From contig NZ_LMPF01000012.1 in NCBI RefSeq assembly GCF_001424345.1, positions 311,662 through 375,661 on the forward strand: 64,000 nt of DNA, given 5' to 3'. The notes beneath the pieces were generated by a model. It was not told where the DNA came from. It ran no database searches and saw only the letters and a program-made list of their open reading frames with translations. The stretch is from Burkholderia sp. Leaf177. GTDB taxonomy: Bacteria; Pseudomonadota; Gammaproteobacteria; Burkholderiales; Burkholderiaceae. The translations under genes were made by a program, and so were the position numbers. This document shows positions 8,677 through 17,401 of the stretch, piece after piece (positions within the stretch are counted from its first letter, which is position 1; every line of letters starts with the position of its first letter).

Positions 8677-9742
8677 GAATCAATCGATAGTGCAAAGTGC
8701 TGCGACCATCGTGGAAGGTCCGGCAGAGCGGACGCTCGAATGCGTTGAGGTCCGCATCGAAACATCGACGGTGAAGACCTTCGTGTTCCGTGATCTCGAT
8801 GCAAACGGAGCAATGCATTTCCTGCCCGGCCAGTCGATGATGCTGACGCTCGATATCGCCGGCGAACGGTTGCAGCGCACGTTCTCGATTGCATCGGCGC
8901 CATTGGGAAGCGCCACGCTTGAACTGACGATCAAAGCGCCGGCCGATGGCCGCGCCACGCGCTGGCTTCACGATGCATTACGTCCGGGCATGACGCTCGG
9001 CGCACGCTATCCGCTCGGGCAATTCCAGCTCGATCCCGATACGGAGTCTGCGAAACCCGTCGCTCTGGTTTCGGCGGGCTCGGGCGCTTCGCCGTTGATG
9101 TCGATGCTGCGTACGCTCGCGGTGCATCGTCCGGAGGCGGACGTTGCGTGGTTCCATGCGGCGCGCGATATCGGCGACATCCTTTTTGCGCGGGAACTGG
9201 CAACGCTGCAGACCAGCATGCCCAACCTGAAAGTCAGCGTGACATTGAGCGCTCCGGCGGCCGGATGGTTCGGGCTGCGCGGACGCATTTCGCGACGCAT
9301 TATTTCCGCAGCCGTTCCGGACTTCAATCTTCGTGAGGTGTATTGCTGCGGTCCGGCAAGCTTCATGAGTGAGGTCAAGCGCATTCATGCCGCCGACGGC
9401 GCGCGTCATGCGGGCTTTCATACCGAACATTTCGCGCCGGTCGAATTGTTCCCGGACGAGGCGCCACGAGAGATAGACGACGGTGTCACGCATCAAATCA
9501 CCCTCGGCGATAAAACCTTCCAGACGCGTGCGAACGAAACCATTCTGATGGCGGCATCGCGTCAAAACGTGGTGATTCCGTGCGGCTGCGCAAGCGGAAT
9601 TTGCGGCACATGCAAGTTGCGCCGGGTCTCCGGTGTGATCGAAATGCGGCATCAAGGCGGCTTGTCGGAAAAAGAGGAAGCGCAGGGATTTGTTCTCGCG
9701 TGCTCCAGCCGCGCCGCATCCGATGTCACGCTGGAATTCTGA
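8669..9742 (+). CDS. Ferredoxin/FAD reductase of the Rieske oxygenase (GbcB-type)
   Basis: This 357-residue protein delivers electrons from NAD(P)H to the oxygenase. It has an N-terminal FAD-binding barrel with RTFSIAS (about residues 70-76), an NAD-binding fold with VSAGSGASPL, and a C-terminal plant-type [2Fe-2S] ferredoxin with PCGCASGICGTC followed by a distal Cys in LACSS. The order FAD, NAD, ferredoxin matches GbcB and the stachydrine and carnitine oxygenase reductases. The ATG at 8669 overlaps the oxygenase stop; this start lies just ahead of the FAD domain, whereas the frame stays open far upstream inside the oxygenase gene. Confidence 0.9.
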   Translation: MVENQSIVQSAATIVEGPAERTLECVEVRIETSTVKTFVFRDLDANGAMHFLPGQSMMLTLDIAGERLQRTFSIASAPLGSATLELTIKAPADGRATRWLHDALRPGMTLGARYPLGQFQLDPDTESAKPVALVSAGSGASPLMSMLRTLAVHRPEADVAWFHAARDIGDILFARELATLQTSMPNLKVSVTLSAPAAGWFGLRGRISRRIISAAVPDFNLREVYCCGPASFMSEVKRIHAADGARHAGFHTEHFAPVELFPDEAPREIDDGVTHQITLGDKTFQTRANETILMAASRQNVVIPCGCASGICGTCKLRRVSGVIEMRHQGGLSEKEEAQGFVLACSSRAASDVTLEF

Positions 9743-9766
9743 TATCAATTCAAACGGGACTCTGTC

Positions 9767-11137
9767 ATGCAGCAACGCGCCGGACGTTTCATCCATGGGC
9801 TTTGTTTCGATGACTTGCCGCAGGAAGTCGTGGAGCGCGCGCAAAGCCTGATGCTCGATTTGCTGGGCGTGGCGGCGGCCGGCAGCGGCACCGCGCTTGC
9901 ACGCATTGCAAGCGATCACGCCTTCGATTTTTTCGGGGCAGGGCGCGACGCGGTACGGATGCTTTTCGATGGACGCAGTGCCAGTCCGCTCGGCGCGGCG
10001 CTCGCGGGCGGCATGACCATCGACAGCTTCGACGGCCACGATGGTCACGTGCTGACCAAGGGTCACGTCGGCGTTGCCGTGCTACCGGCATTGCTCGCAA
10101 TGGCAGAGCTCGATCCATCGATGGACGGCCGCGAAGCCATCGTAAGCCTCGTGCTCGGCTATGAAATCGGCACGCGTGCGGGCATCGCGCTGCATGCATC
10201 GAGTAGCGAATACCACACGTCCGGCGCGTGGAACGCGCTGGCTGCGGCGGCGCTGTGCGCGCGATCGCTGAAGCTCGATGAACCAACTACGCGCCATGCG
10301 CTGGGTATCGCCGAATATCACGGTCCGCGCAGCGAGATGATGCGATGCATCGACTTTCCGACAATGCTCAAGGACGGTTCCGGCTGGGGCAGCATGGCCG
10401 GAGTGAGCGCCGCGCTCTTCGCGCAGCGCGGTTTCACCGGCGCGCCTGCGCTGACGATCGAGGCGCACGACCCCGCATTGTGGCAAGACCTCGGCGAGCG
10501 CTGGATGATTCTGGAGCAATACGTCAAGCCTTACCCGGTTTGCCGATGGGCGCATCCGTCGATCGCCGCCGCGCTGCAATTGCGCGCTGAACACAATCTG
10601 AGCGTGGAGATGATCGAAAGCGTGACTATCGAAACTTTCCATCAGGCGACGCGCCTGTGCTCGACGTTTCCCGCGAATACCGAGGAAGCGCAATACGGCG
10701 TGCTGTTCCCGGTCGCGGCGGCGCTCGCGGATGGTCGTGTCGATGCCCGCACGATCCAGTCCGAAGGTCTTTCCGACGCGCGCCTTCGCGCGCTGTTGCC
10801 GCGCCTGCGAACTGCCGAGAGCGCGGAGTTCAGCGCCGCGTTTCCCGCTGAACGCTGGGCGCGGATTGTGGTCACGACCCGCGATGGCGCACAGCTCGAC
10901 TCCGGTCCGGTCACGGCTTCGGGCGGTTCGGACAAACCGATGTCGCAGGACGCGCTGTTATCGAAATTTCGATCGCTGACAGCGGCGCGGTTCGGCAACG
11001 GGATTGCGCAGCAAATCGAAAATGATGTCCTTTCGCTGCATGAGTCCGCGAGCGCGCTGCAATCGCTGAAGGAACACGTGCTTATCGCACCTTCGCTGCA
11101 ATCGTCGCGCGATGAGGCGATGACGTCGGTTTTGTGA
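9767..11137 (+). CDS. MmgE/PrpD family protein
   Basis: This 456-residue protein of the MmgE/PrpD fold includes 2-methylcitrate dehydratase, cis-aconitate decarboxylase and iminodisuccinate epimerase among its relatives. Visible family features are the SFDGHDGHVLTKGHVG segment (about residues 86-101), HTSGAWNAL near residue 150 and YVKPYPVCRW near residue 255. It begins 24 bases after the reductase gene and is part of the same operon. A dehydratase or isomerase step on a carboxylic acid freed from the amine is possible. Plain glycine betaine breakdown has no need for such an enzyme. Its substrate is not identifiable here. Confidence 0.88.
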   Translation: MQQRAGRFIHGLCFDDLPQEVVERAQSLMLDLLGVAAAGSGTALARIASDHAFDFFGAGRDAVRMLFDGRSASPLGAALAGGMTIDSFDGHDGHVLTKGHVGVAVLPALLAMAELDPSMDGREAIVSLVLGYEIGTRAGIALHASSSEYHTSGAWNALAAAALCARSLKLDEPTTRHALGIAEYHGPRSEMMRCIDFPTMLKDGSGWGSMAGVSAALFAQRGFTGAPALTIEAHDPALWQDLGERWMILEQYVKPYPVCRWAHPSIAAALQLRAEHNLSVEMIESVTIETFHQATRLCSTFPANTEEAQYGVLFPVAAALADGRVDARTIQSEGLSDARLRALLPRLRTAESAEFSAAFPAERWARIVVTTRDGAQLDSGPVTASGGSDKPMSQDALLSKFRSLTAARFGNGIAQQIENDVLSLHESASALQSLKEHVLIAPSLQSSRDEAMTSVL

Positions 11138-11207
11138 CATGGGTCAGGCATCGCGCCATCCGATAATCCTTGGGACAGCATTGCGAACATCGAAATAAGG
11201 GACGCTC

Positions 11208-12854
11208 GTGGGCCAGCACATTGAATTCGATCCGGCATCGGTTGCGGGCAAGGCGCCGCCGATCGCGCATGAAACCGACTTGCTCATCATCGGGGCGGGA
11301 CCCGCGGGTCTCGCCGCGGCAATGGAAGCGGCAGGGCGCGGCATACGTGTGACGCTCGTCGATGAAAACCCCGTGCCGCTCGAAACCATGGGCGAAGAGG
11401 TGCCGTTGCATTTCGGCGGACGCATGGGCGCAGCGCTGAGCAACCGCAACGCGATGCTTGAAGCAATGCTCGACGCGAATCCCGAACTGGGCGACGTGCT
11501 GGAAGCCGGAGTGGATGTCCGGCTGGGCACGGCAGTCTGGGGCCTGTTTCCGCAACGCCCGACCGCTGCGTGGATCGAAGGCCGCGTGGCCGGACTGGCC
11601 GATGGCGACAGCGCTTATCTTATGCGCTTCGGGCAAGTGATCGTCGCGGCGGGGCGGCGCGACATGGGTCTCGCTTTTGAAGGCTGGCAGCGTCCCGGCG
11701 TGACGGGGGCGAGCGCGGCGTATCGGCTGAGTTCAACTTATGGCGCGTTGGATACGCGTGTCGCGGTGATGCTCGGCAGCGACACGCATGCGCTGCAGAT
11801 CGCCAATGCGTTGTCCGATACGGGCGTGCGGATCGCGGCTATCGTTGAACAGGATACGTCTGTCCCCGGCGACGCAGCCTTGCTCGCGCGGCTGGTCGAG
11901 CGCGGTGCGCACGTGTACACGCAGCATGTCATACGGGAAGCACTGGGCGATGCCTACGGCGTGACCTCGGTGACGCTTTGCGCAATCGATGCGAACCAAC
12001 GGCATCGCGCGGATGCACAGCATTCGATTCAATGCGATACGGTGCTGCTCGGCATTGCTGCCATTCCGGCAATCGAACTGCTGGAAGCGGCAGGGTGCAA
12101 GACGGCATTCGTTCCGGATCGCGGCGGGAATGTGGCCTTGGTAGACGAATTTCAGCGCACATCGCTGCCGTTTGTCTTCGCGGCGGGCGATTGTGCCGGC
12201 GTCTGGGATACAAAACATCTCGCCTCCGATACCGCGCGTCAAGAAGGGCGCATAGCCGCCGTTGCTGCCCTCCGTGCGCTGGGTGTCGAAGCCCCGGCCG
12301 CGCGACCGGCATCCGGAGTCGTGCCCGACACATGCCTGCGGGACCCAGCTGCTTTGCGCGAAGCCTGGGTGCGTGCTTCGGTCATCGAAGCAAAAGGCGA
12401 ACCGTTTGTCTGCCAATGCGAGGAAGTGACGGCCGTCGAAATCCTGACCGTGCGTCCGCCGCGTTATCTCGACTGGAACCGTCAGGCCGATCCTGCAACC
12501 GCACGCAGTCTGGCTTCGCTTGTGGTCGAAGGGCCGCCGAGTCCGGATATCGTCAAGCGCCTGACGCGGGCTTGCATGGGGCCATGCCAGGGACGCCGCT
12601 GCCGCGAACAGGTTGCAACGCTGCTTTCGATCGGCTCGGCAACGCCACTCGGCGCCATGCCGGTTGCAACGTTCCGCTCACCAGTGCGACCTCTGCCGCT
12701 GAGCCAGCTCGCCGCATTGGACGAAGTGCCCGCGTTGGGCGAACACTGGGACAGCTGGTTCGGCATTGCATCGCAATGGGTACCGTTCTGGCGCGCGACG
12801 CCGCTCTACACCGCCGCCGGCCGCGAAACGGGCGTCGTGGTCGCGAGCGAGTAG
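11208..12854 (+). CDS. Two-subunit amine oxidase, FAD/NAD-binding alpha-type subunit with BFD-like [2Fe-2S] domain (OoxA/HcnB-like)
   Basis: This 548-residue protein starts at a GTG. It has an FAD motif GAGPAGLAAA (about residues 29-38), a second flavin motif FAAGDCAGVWD (about 323-333), and a Cys-rich BFD-like domain (CQCEE about residue 402, then CMGPCQGRRC about 456-465) that should bind [2Fe-2S]. This layout matches opine/octopine oxidase subunit A, HcnB and D-hydroxyproline dehydrogenase subunits. The partner beta subunit follows 29 bases later. The small ferredoxin-like third subunit of many such oxidases is not found beside it. Confidence 0.87.
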   Translation: MGQHIEFDPASVAGKAPPIAHETDLLIIGAGPAGLAAAMEAAGRGIRVTLVDENPVPLETMGEEVPLHFGGRMGAALSNRNAMLEAMLDANPELGDVLEAGVDVRLGTAVWGLFPQRPTAAWIEGRVAGLADGDSAYLMRFGQVIVAAGRRDMGLAFEGWQRPGVTGASAAYRLSSTYGALDTRVAVMLGSDTHALQIANALSDTGVRIAAIVEQDTSVPGDAALLARLVERGAHVYTQHVIREALGDAYGVTSVTLCAIDANQRHRADAQHSIQCDTVLLGIAAIPAIELLEAAGCKTAFVPDRGGNVALVDEFQRTSLPFVFAAGDCAGVWDTKHLASDTARQEGRIAAVAALRALGVEAPAARPASGVVPDTCLRDPAALREAWVRASVIEAKGEPFVCQCEEVTAVEILTVRPPRYLDWNRQADPATARSLASLVVEGPPSPDIVKRLTRACMGPCQGRRCREQVATLLSIGSATPLGAMPVATFRSPVRPLPLSQLAALDEVPALGEHWDSWFGIASQWVPFWRATPLYTAAGRETGVVVASE

Positions 12855-12883
12855 GACGGGCGATTCAGCGTAAGCAGACCCAC

Positions 12884-14092
12884 ATGGAAAACGCGATGGA
12901 ACACGGCAAGCAGGAAAGCGTTACCGGGAACGCCAAAGGGGCGTCGGTGATCATCATTGGCGGCGGCGTCACGGGCTTGAGCGCGGGATGGTGGCTCGCC
13001 CGCGAAGGTATCGACGTCCTGGTGCTCGATGCGGGCCTGATCGGCTGGGGCGCATCGGGCCGCAACGGTGGCGGTTGTTCGCATCATCACAGTCCGTTGT
13101 TTCTCGAAGAGCAACGCCTCTGGCCAAAGATGGACGAATTGCTTGGATATCCTACGGAATTCCGCCCGAACCGGATTCGCATTGCGCTGGATGAGCAGCA
13201 GTTCAAGTTGTATCGACGTGCGCTGGATAACGGGGCGCACCACGGATTGCGCTCGGATATTCTCGACGGGAAACAGGTCCGCGAACTCGTGCCCTTTGCC
13301 GGCGACAACGTTCATTCCGGCTACTTCTATCACTTCGGCGGACACGCGAATCCGCATCGCACGTTGCAGGCTTACGCATGGGCGATGCAGGATTGCGGCG
13401 GCCGGTTGATGCAACACACGGAGGTGACAGGATTCGAGCGACGCGCCGGCCGCGTGACCGGCTTGGAGACATCGCGTGGACACTTGGGCTGTGATCATGT
13501 CGTGATCGCGGCGGGCCCGCGCACTGGCGAACTCGCCGCAATGCTCGGCGTGGACGTGCCGCTTGCAAGCGCGCGCGCCGAGATGATCGTGACGGAACCG
13601 CTGCCGTTGATGAACATAGGCGGCGTGGATGGTAACGGCCTCTACGGACGTCAGACGCTGCGCGGCAATCTTGCTTATGGCGGTGGTCCACACGAATGGG
13701 TCGATCTCGCCGATACCTATAAAAACGCAGAAGGCGAGCGAGCGCATTCGACGCCTTTGCAAGGCAGTATCGCCGCGCGCGTGGCGGGACTATTTCCGAA
13801 GGTCGCACACGCGCGGGTGATTCGCAGCTGGGCGGGGTTTATCGAAAATACGCCGGATGGGCGGCCCGTGATCGATCGTCCGTCGCCGATGGAAAACCTG
13901 ACTATCGCCACGCTGTCGAGCGTTGGTTTTGGCTTGTCGCCAGCGAGCGGCCACGCAATCCGCGATCTCGTCGTGGATGGCGCCTGTTCGTTCGCGGACA
14001 TATCGGGATTCGCGCTTTCGCGCTTTGCGCAACTCGAGCCCGACTGGCGCCAGATCCAGGGATGGATGCCGTTGCCGGCTGTCGCTGTCTAG
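12884..14092 (+). CDS. Two-subunit amine oxidase, FAD beta-type subunit (OoxB/HcnC/DadA-like)
   Basis: This 402-residue DAO-family flavoprotein has GGGVTGLSAGWWLA (about residues 26-39) and GASGRNGGG, and a C-terminal SVGFGLSPASGHA flavin-closing motif. It probably forms the catalytic subunit with the preceding protein, oxidising a secondary amine or D-amino acid and passing electrons through the [2Fe-2S] partner. The ATG at 12884 is chosen because it gives the normal distance to the FAD motif; the same frame is open further upstream but antisense-like in composition. Its TAG stop overlaps the stop of the convergent AraC gene by three bases. Confidence 0.88.
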   Translation: MENAMEHGKQESVTGNAKGASVIIIGGGVTGLSAGWWLAREGIDVLVLDAGLIGWGASGRNGGGCSHHHSPLFLEEQRLWPKMDELLGYPTEFRPNRIRIALDEQQFKLYRRALDNGAHHGLRSDILDGKQVRELVPFAGDNVHSGYFYHFGGHANPHRTLQAYAWAMQDCGGRLMQHTEVTGFERRAGRVTGLETSRGHLGCDHVVIAAGPRTGELAAMLGVDVPLASARAEMIVTEPLPLMNIGGVDGNGLYGRQTLRGNLAYGGGPHEWVDLADTYKNAEGERAHSTPLQGSIAARVAGLFPKVAHARVIRSWAGFIENTPDGRPVIDRPSPMENLTIATLSSVGFGLSPASGHAIRDLVVDGACSFADISGFALSRFAQLEPDWRQIQGWMPLPAVAV

Positions 14093-15102
14093 GAACGCGG
14101 CAGCGCGCTGCGCAGATCCGTCGGGCTCGCGTTATAGACACGGCGCACCCAGCGCGCCAGATGCGAAGCCGACGCAAACCCCGTGGCGAGCGCGATGTCG
14201 GCCACGGGCACATTGGAATACACCAGCAGGTCGTGCGCGCGTTCGAGCCGCAATTGCACGTAATAACGCGCGGGCGTCGCATTGAGATGGCGCAGGAAAA
14301 GCCGCTCGAGCTGGCGCGATGTCATGGCAATATCGGTGCCGATTCGTGATATGGGCAAAGGCTCGTCCACATGCGCGCGCATGAGTTCGATCGCGCGCCG
14401 GATACCGCGCGGCAGGCTTTCGTGGTTCTGGTCGCGCCAGCCGCGTTGTTCGTCGTCGCTGTCGCGGATGCGCTCGTGGTGGAACTGGTTTGCTACGCGG
14501 ACGGCAAGCTCAGGACCATGTTGTTCGGATATCAACTGCAGCATCATGTCCATTGCGGCAATGCCACCCGAGCATGTCATGCGGTCGCGATCGATCTCAT
14601 AGATCTTCCCCGAGCACATCAGGCCGCGAAATTCTTCGGTGAAAGCAGAGAGGTTTTCCCAGTGGATCGTGCACTGGTAGCCTTCGAGCAGACCGGCGCG
14701 CGCAAGAAGATAACTTCCCGTCGATAACGAACCGATCACCGCGCCCGTGCGAGCCGCGCGTCGCAGCGCCCGGAGGTATTCCGGCTCGAGCGTGGGATCG
14801 AGGCGCAAGCCGCCGCAAACGAAAATATACTGCGCGTGGGCCATGACATCGTCGAGCTTTTGCGCCTGCAATTCAATGCCGTTCGACGCATGCACCGGAT
14901 TGCCGTCGAGACTTGCAAGCGTCCAGCTATAGAGCGTCCTGTTCATCAGCCGGTTCGCCGAGCGCAGCGGTTCTATGGCTGAAGAAAGACTCATCATGGA
15001 GAGCCCGTCTACCAGCAGGAAAAGGAAAGTGCTTGCGGCATCGGATGAATCTGGCTTGCCGGCAGATGCGTTCGAATGTGCTGGGGAAGTCTGTTTTTTC
15101 AT
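14089..15102 (-). CDS. AraC-family regulator of the GlxA type (GbdR/CdhR-like)
   Basis: This 337-residue regulator has an N-terminal DJ-1/PfpI-like domain (FLFLLVDGLSMMSLSSAIEP, then IGSLSTGSYLLARAG) and two C-terminal AraC helix-turn-helix motifs (about residues 235-330, including ISRIGTDIAMTSRQLERLF). This is the architecture of GbdR, CdhR and SouR, which sense glycine betaine, carnitine or sarcosine breakdown products and activate their catabolic genes. It is convergent with the amine oxidase operon. ATG 15102 is chosen; an upstream TTG at 15147 is possible. The GbdR-like family supports betaine-type catabolism here. Confidence 0.9.
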   Translation of the reverse strand: MKKQTSPAHSNASAGKPDSSDAASTFLFLLVDGLSMMSLSSAIEPLRSANRLMNRTLYSWTLASLDGNPVHASNGIELQAQKLDDVMAHAQYIFVCGGLRLDPTLEPEYLRALRRAARTGAVIGSLSTGSYLLARAGLLEGYQCTIHWENLSAFTEEFRGLMCSGKIYEIDRDRMTCSGGIAAMDMMLQLISEQHGPELAVRVANQFHHERIRDSDDEQRGWRDQNHESLPRGIRRAIELMRAHVDEPLPISRIGTDIAMTSRQLERLFLRHLNATPARYYVQLRLERAHDLLVYSNVPVADIALATGFASASHLARWVRRVYNASPTDLRSALPRS

Positions 15103-15244
15103 CACACCTGGGCGTTGCTCGATGGGCCTTGCCGGCCTGTGATGCAAGCCGGATGTGTCGCACGATCATAGTCGAACTTTATGCCGGCGGCAGGCAAAAA
15201 AAAGCCATGGCAAGTCTCCCCATCCCGCCACATACGCTCCTTTA

Positions 15245-15544
15245 TCAGCCCAAATTGCGCCGATGCCTGATCCAGACGAGGCAGAACAACACCGCACTGA
15301 TGGTGGTGAGAATCGCGCCCGCGACCGCGCAAATGGGCGTGAGCGCGGGGAAGAAGTCGCCGCTTTTGTCGCGCGCGAAAGCCCAGGCGCCGGCATCGAG
15401 CATCAAGCCGCAGAAGCCGGTCGCAACGGCCGGCTCAATGCCACTCGAACCAGTCGGCAGCTTGCGAGGCAAATCTGGAACCGGCTCGCGTTTGAATGGT
15501 GCCGCGTTTTGGTGCGGCTCGTTATTGGGATCTTTTGCAGGCAT
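15245..15544 (-). CDS. Small hypothetical membrane protein
   Basis: This 99-residue protein has a Pro-rich polar N-terminus (about 38 residues) followed by two hydrophobic segments (about residues 40-56 and 67-90) and a basic end (WIRHRRNLG). It is probably a small inner-membrane protein with two spans. It lies between the AraC gene and the porin on the same strand. I do not recognise a family. The hydrophobic pattern, normal start context and lack of any competing gene argue that it is real. Confidence 0.55.
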   Translation of the reverse strand: MPAKDPNNEPHQNAAPFKREPVPDLPRKLPTGSSGIEPAVATGFCGLMLDAGAWAFARDKSGDFFPALTPICAVAGAILTTISAVLFCLVWIRHRRNLG

Positions 15545-15680
15545 GGCGTAGGCAACCTTGGACAGAGCGCCAGTGTATTGCCATTAACCGATCCTTGCGC
15601 GCTTCAAGTTGAGCGCACAGCCGATGTTTCGTCTTGCATGACGCGAGCTTAGCTAAAAGAAAAGTGGCCTTTTACCAGCC

Positions 15681-15709
15681 AAAAAACGCGCATGATCCTC
15701 TCATGCGCG
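15681..15709 (-). terminator. Intrinsic terminator of the porin gene
   Basis: A perfect nine-base-pair stem (15687-15695 with 15701-15709) closes a five-base loop and is followed on the minus strand by six T residues. It lies 30 bases beyond the porin stop. Confidence 0.9.
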
Positions 15710-15738
15710 CTTTAAATAACGGGACCTTTCAGGCCGCC

Positions 15739-16890
15739 TTAAAACCGATGACGCATACCCACCGCAACCACCGTTTGATTCGCGGTCGAAGAAGGCGAGA
15801 GCGTGTTGATCGATGCAACGTTCGCCCCGAAGTTGCCGAGTTCTCCCGATGCATGTTGATACACGCCTTCGAGGTAGACGTCTGTACGTTTGCTCAGCGA
15901 ATAATCGCCTTGCAGCGAGACTGTATGCCACTTTGGATCGCCCGAGCCGTTCGAGCCCGACACTTTGCCGTCGGTGAACGTGTAAGCCGCGGCAAGACTC
16001 ATGGCCGGCGTCAGTGCATAGCGGCCGTTCACTTCGTAGTTGTCCATATGCAGGTTCGTTCCAGCCACGCCGGCAAGCGTCGTGCCGCCGACGTTCACTC
16101 CGGTGATGCCATCCAGTTGAGTATGCGTGTACACGAGTCCGACGTTCGCCGGGCCGTATGCATAGTTGAGCCCTGCGCCATAAGTGCGTTGCTGTTGCGC
16201 GGCGATAGCAGCAGTGCCGTCGCCCTGCGATACAGCGCCGCCGACGTTGTTGCTGCCTGAGTTGTTCAGTTGCAGGTAGGCCGCCGCGACGCTCAACGGG
16301 CCGTTGCCATATGAAGCGCCCGCGCTCCATGCACGGTTGTTCGAGAACTGGCCGGCGGCGTTGCTGAAGCCATACAGACCGCCGAACTTCACGCCGCCGT
16401 AGTTTGCGCTCTGGTACTTCACCGCATTCTTGACCGAGAACGAGTTGTCGAGGTTGTCGTTATCGAATGGGTGAGCGGCGAGATTGTTGCCGTAGCCGCC
16501 GCCCGCAGCAGACAGAGGCCCCAGATAGTCGACCACGGAGTCGTATTGACGGCCGAGTGTGAGCGTGCCGTACTGGTTGCTCTGCAGACCGACGAACGCT
16601 TGGCGATTGAAGACCGTGTTGTTTTCGGTGAACCCGCCGTTGTTCAGGTTGAAGCCGCTTTCCAACGTGAAGATCGCGTGCAGACCGCCGCCGAGGTCTT
16701 CGCTGCCGCGCAACCCGAAGTATGTATTCGATACCGAACCGCTGCCTTGCTGCCAGTTGCTGTGACCGCCCTCGTTGTTTGCAAAGACGAGGCCGGCGTC
16801 GAGCGTGCCGTATAGCGTGACGCTGCTTTGTGCGTGAGCGGTGATGGCGAAAGCGCCCATGAGGCCCGCTGCGATGACAGTTTTCTTCAT
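15739..16890 (-). CDS. Outer membrane general porin (OmpC-type, gram-negative porin 4 family)
   Basis: This 383-residue protein has a 20-residue signal peptide (MKK, hydrophobic core, AHA-QS) and a mature start SSVTLYGTLDAGL, typical of Burkholderia and Neisseria trimeric porins. Repeated GxxxFGGLYG/NAAG-like strands and the C-terminal HRF, needed for BAM-mediated assembly, are present. It should form a 16-stranded channel for small solutes. I start at the ATG at 16890, which has GGAG upstream; the frame is open 12 codons further. It is monocistronic, with its own terminator and a long upstream region. Confidence 0.93.
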   Translation of the reverse strand: MKKTVIAAGLMGAFAITAHAQSSVTLYGTLDAGLVFANNEGGHSNWQQGSGSVSNTYFGLRGSEDLGGGLHAIFTLESGFNLNNGGFTENNTVFNRQAFVGLQSNQYGTLTLGRQYDSVVDYLGPLSAAGGGYGNNLAAHPFDNDNLDNSFSVKNAVKYQSANYGGVKFGGLYGFSNAAGQFSNNRAWSAGASYGNGPLSVAAAYLQLNNSGSNNVGGAVSQGDGTAAIAAQQQRTYGAGLNYAYGPANVGLVYTHTQLDGITGVNVGGTTLAGVAGTNLHMDNYEVNGRYALTPAMSLAAAYTFTDGKVSGSNGSGDPKWHTVSLQGDYSLSKRTDVYLEGVYQHASGELGNFGANVASINTLSPSSTANQTVVAVGMRHRF

Positions 16891-17314
16891 AATCTGTAAT
16901 GCTCCGGAATATTGCGGAAGAAACATATTCGAGTGATAGCCAATGTCTTATTGACGACTCGCTGCGCAGTGTATTCCGGCATGCCAATTCTTTAATGGTG
17001 TCCCAAGCAATAATGCATTCCTGAATTTGGAATAGCGAAAGCATTGACGATTAAGTGCCGATAAACAAAGGAGATTTAAATCCTTTCATCGTAAGATTAC
17101 ATAGGTAATTGGCCAGAAATGTTGCACCCGCACGACGTCGCTTGAAAGCCTTTTGCAGTAGAGATCCGCAGGTTCATGCGCGAAAGAAAATTCGCCGATA
17201 AGTTCCCCGCCGATTAACGCAATTCATTCTTCCGGATATCGAATATGGCTGACAGCGGGCTTAACTTTTAGAATGAACGACCCTCTGACAAGGGCGTCTT
17301 TTTTCATCTTTTTT
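16891..17314. other. Intergenic region upstream of the porin gene
   Basis: About 420 bases with no convincing gene. The left part should hold the leftward porin promoter and 5' leader. The stretch 17067-17086 contains the perfect ten-base palindrome GATTTAAATC. A short hairpin CCCT-CTGACA-AGGG at 17281-17294 is followed by a T-run on the plus strand (17299-17304). The region is clearly lower in GC than its surroundings. Confidence 0.4.
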
Positions 17315-17341
17315 AACGCGGCTTTCAAGCCGCGTTTTTTT
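17315..17341 (+). terminator. Strong intrinsic terminator on the plus strand
   Basis: A nine-base-pair stem (17315-17323 with 17328-17336) is followed by seven T residues on the plus strand. On the minus strand the hairpin is not followed by a T-run. No plus-strand gene is seen between the porin start and this site, so the transcript it ends is unknown. Confidence 0.8.
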
Positions 17342-17401
17342 ATTTCCGATTATTAAAATCAAGAAATACGTCGCGAATCGACATAGTGGCGCCGATCAAA
17401 T

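Noticed and set aside
11978-12883. Long open upstream extension of the amine oxidase beta subunit frame (about 300 codons)
   Set aside because: It lies inside the preceding oxidase gene in another frame, is Arg/Cys-rich and shows no domain; the DAO fold begins only after the ATG at 12884.
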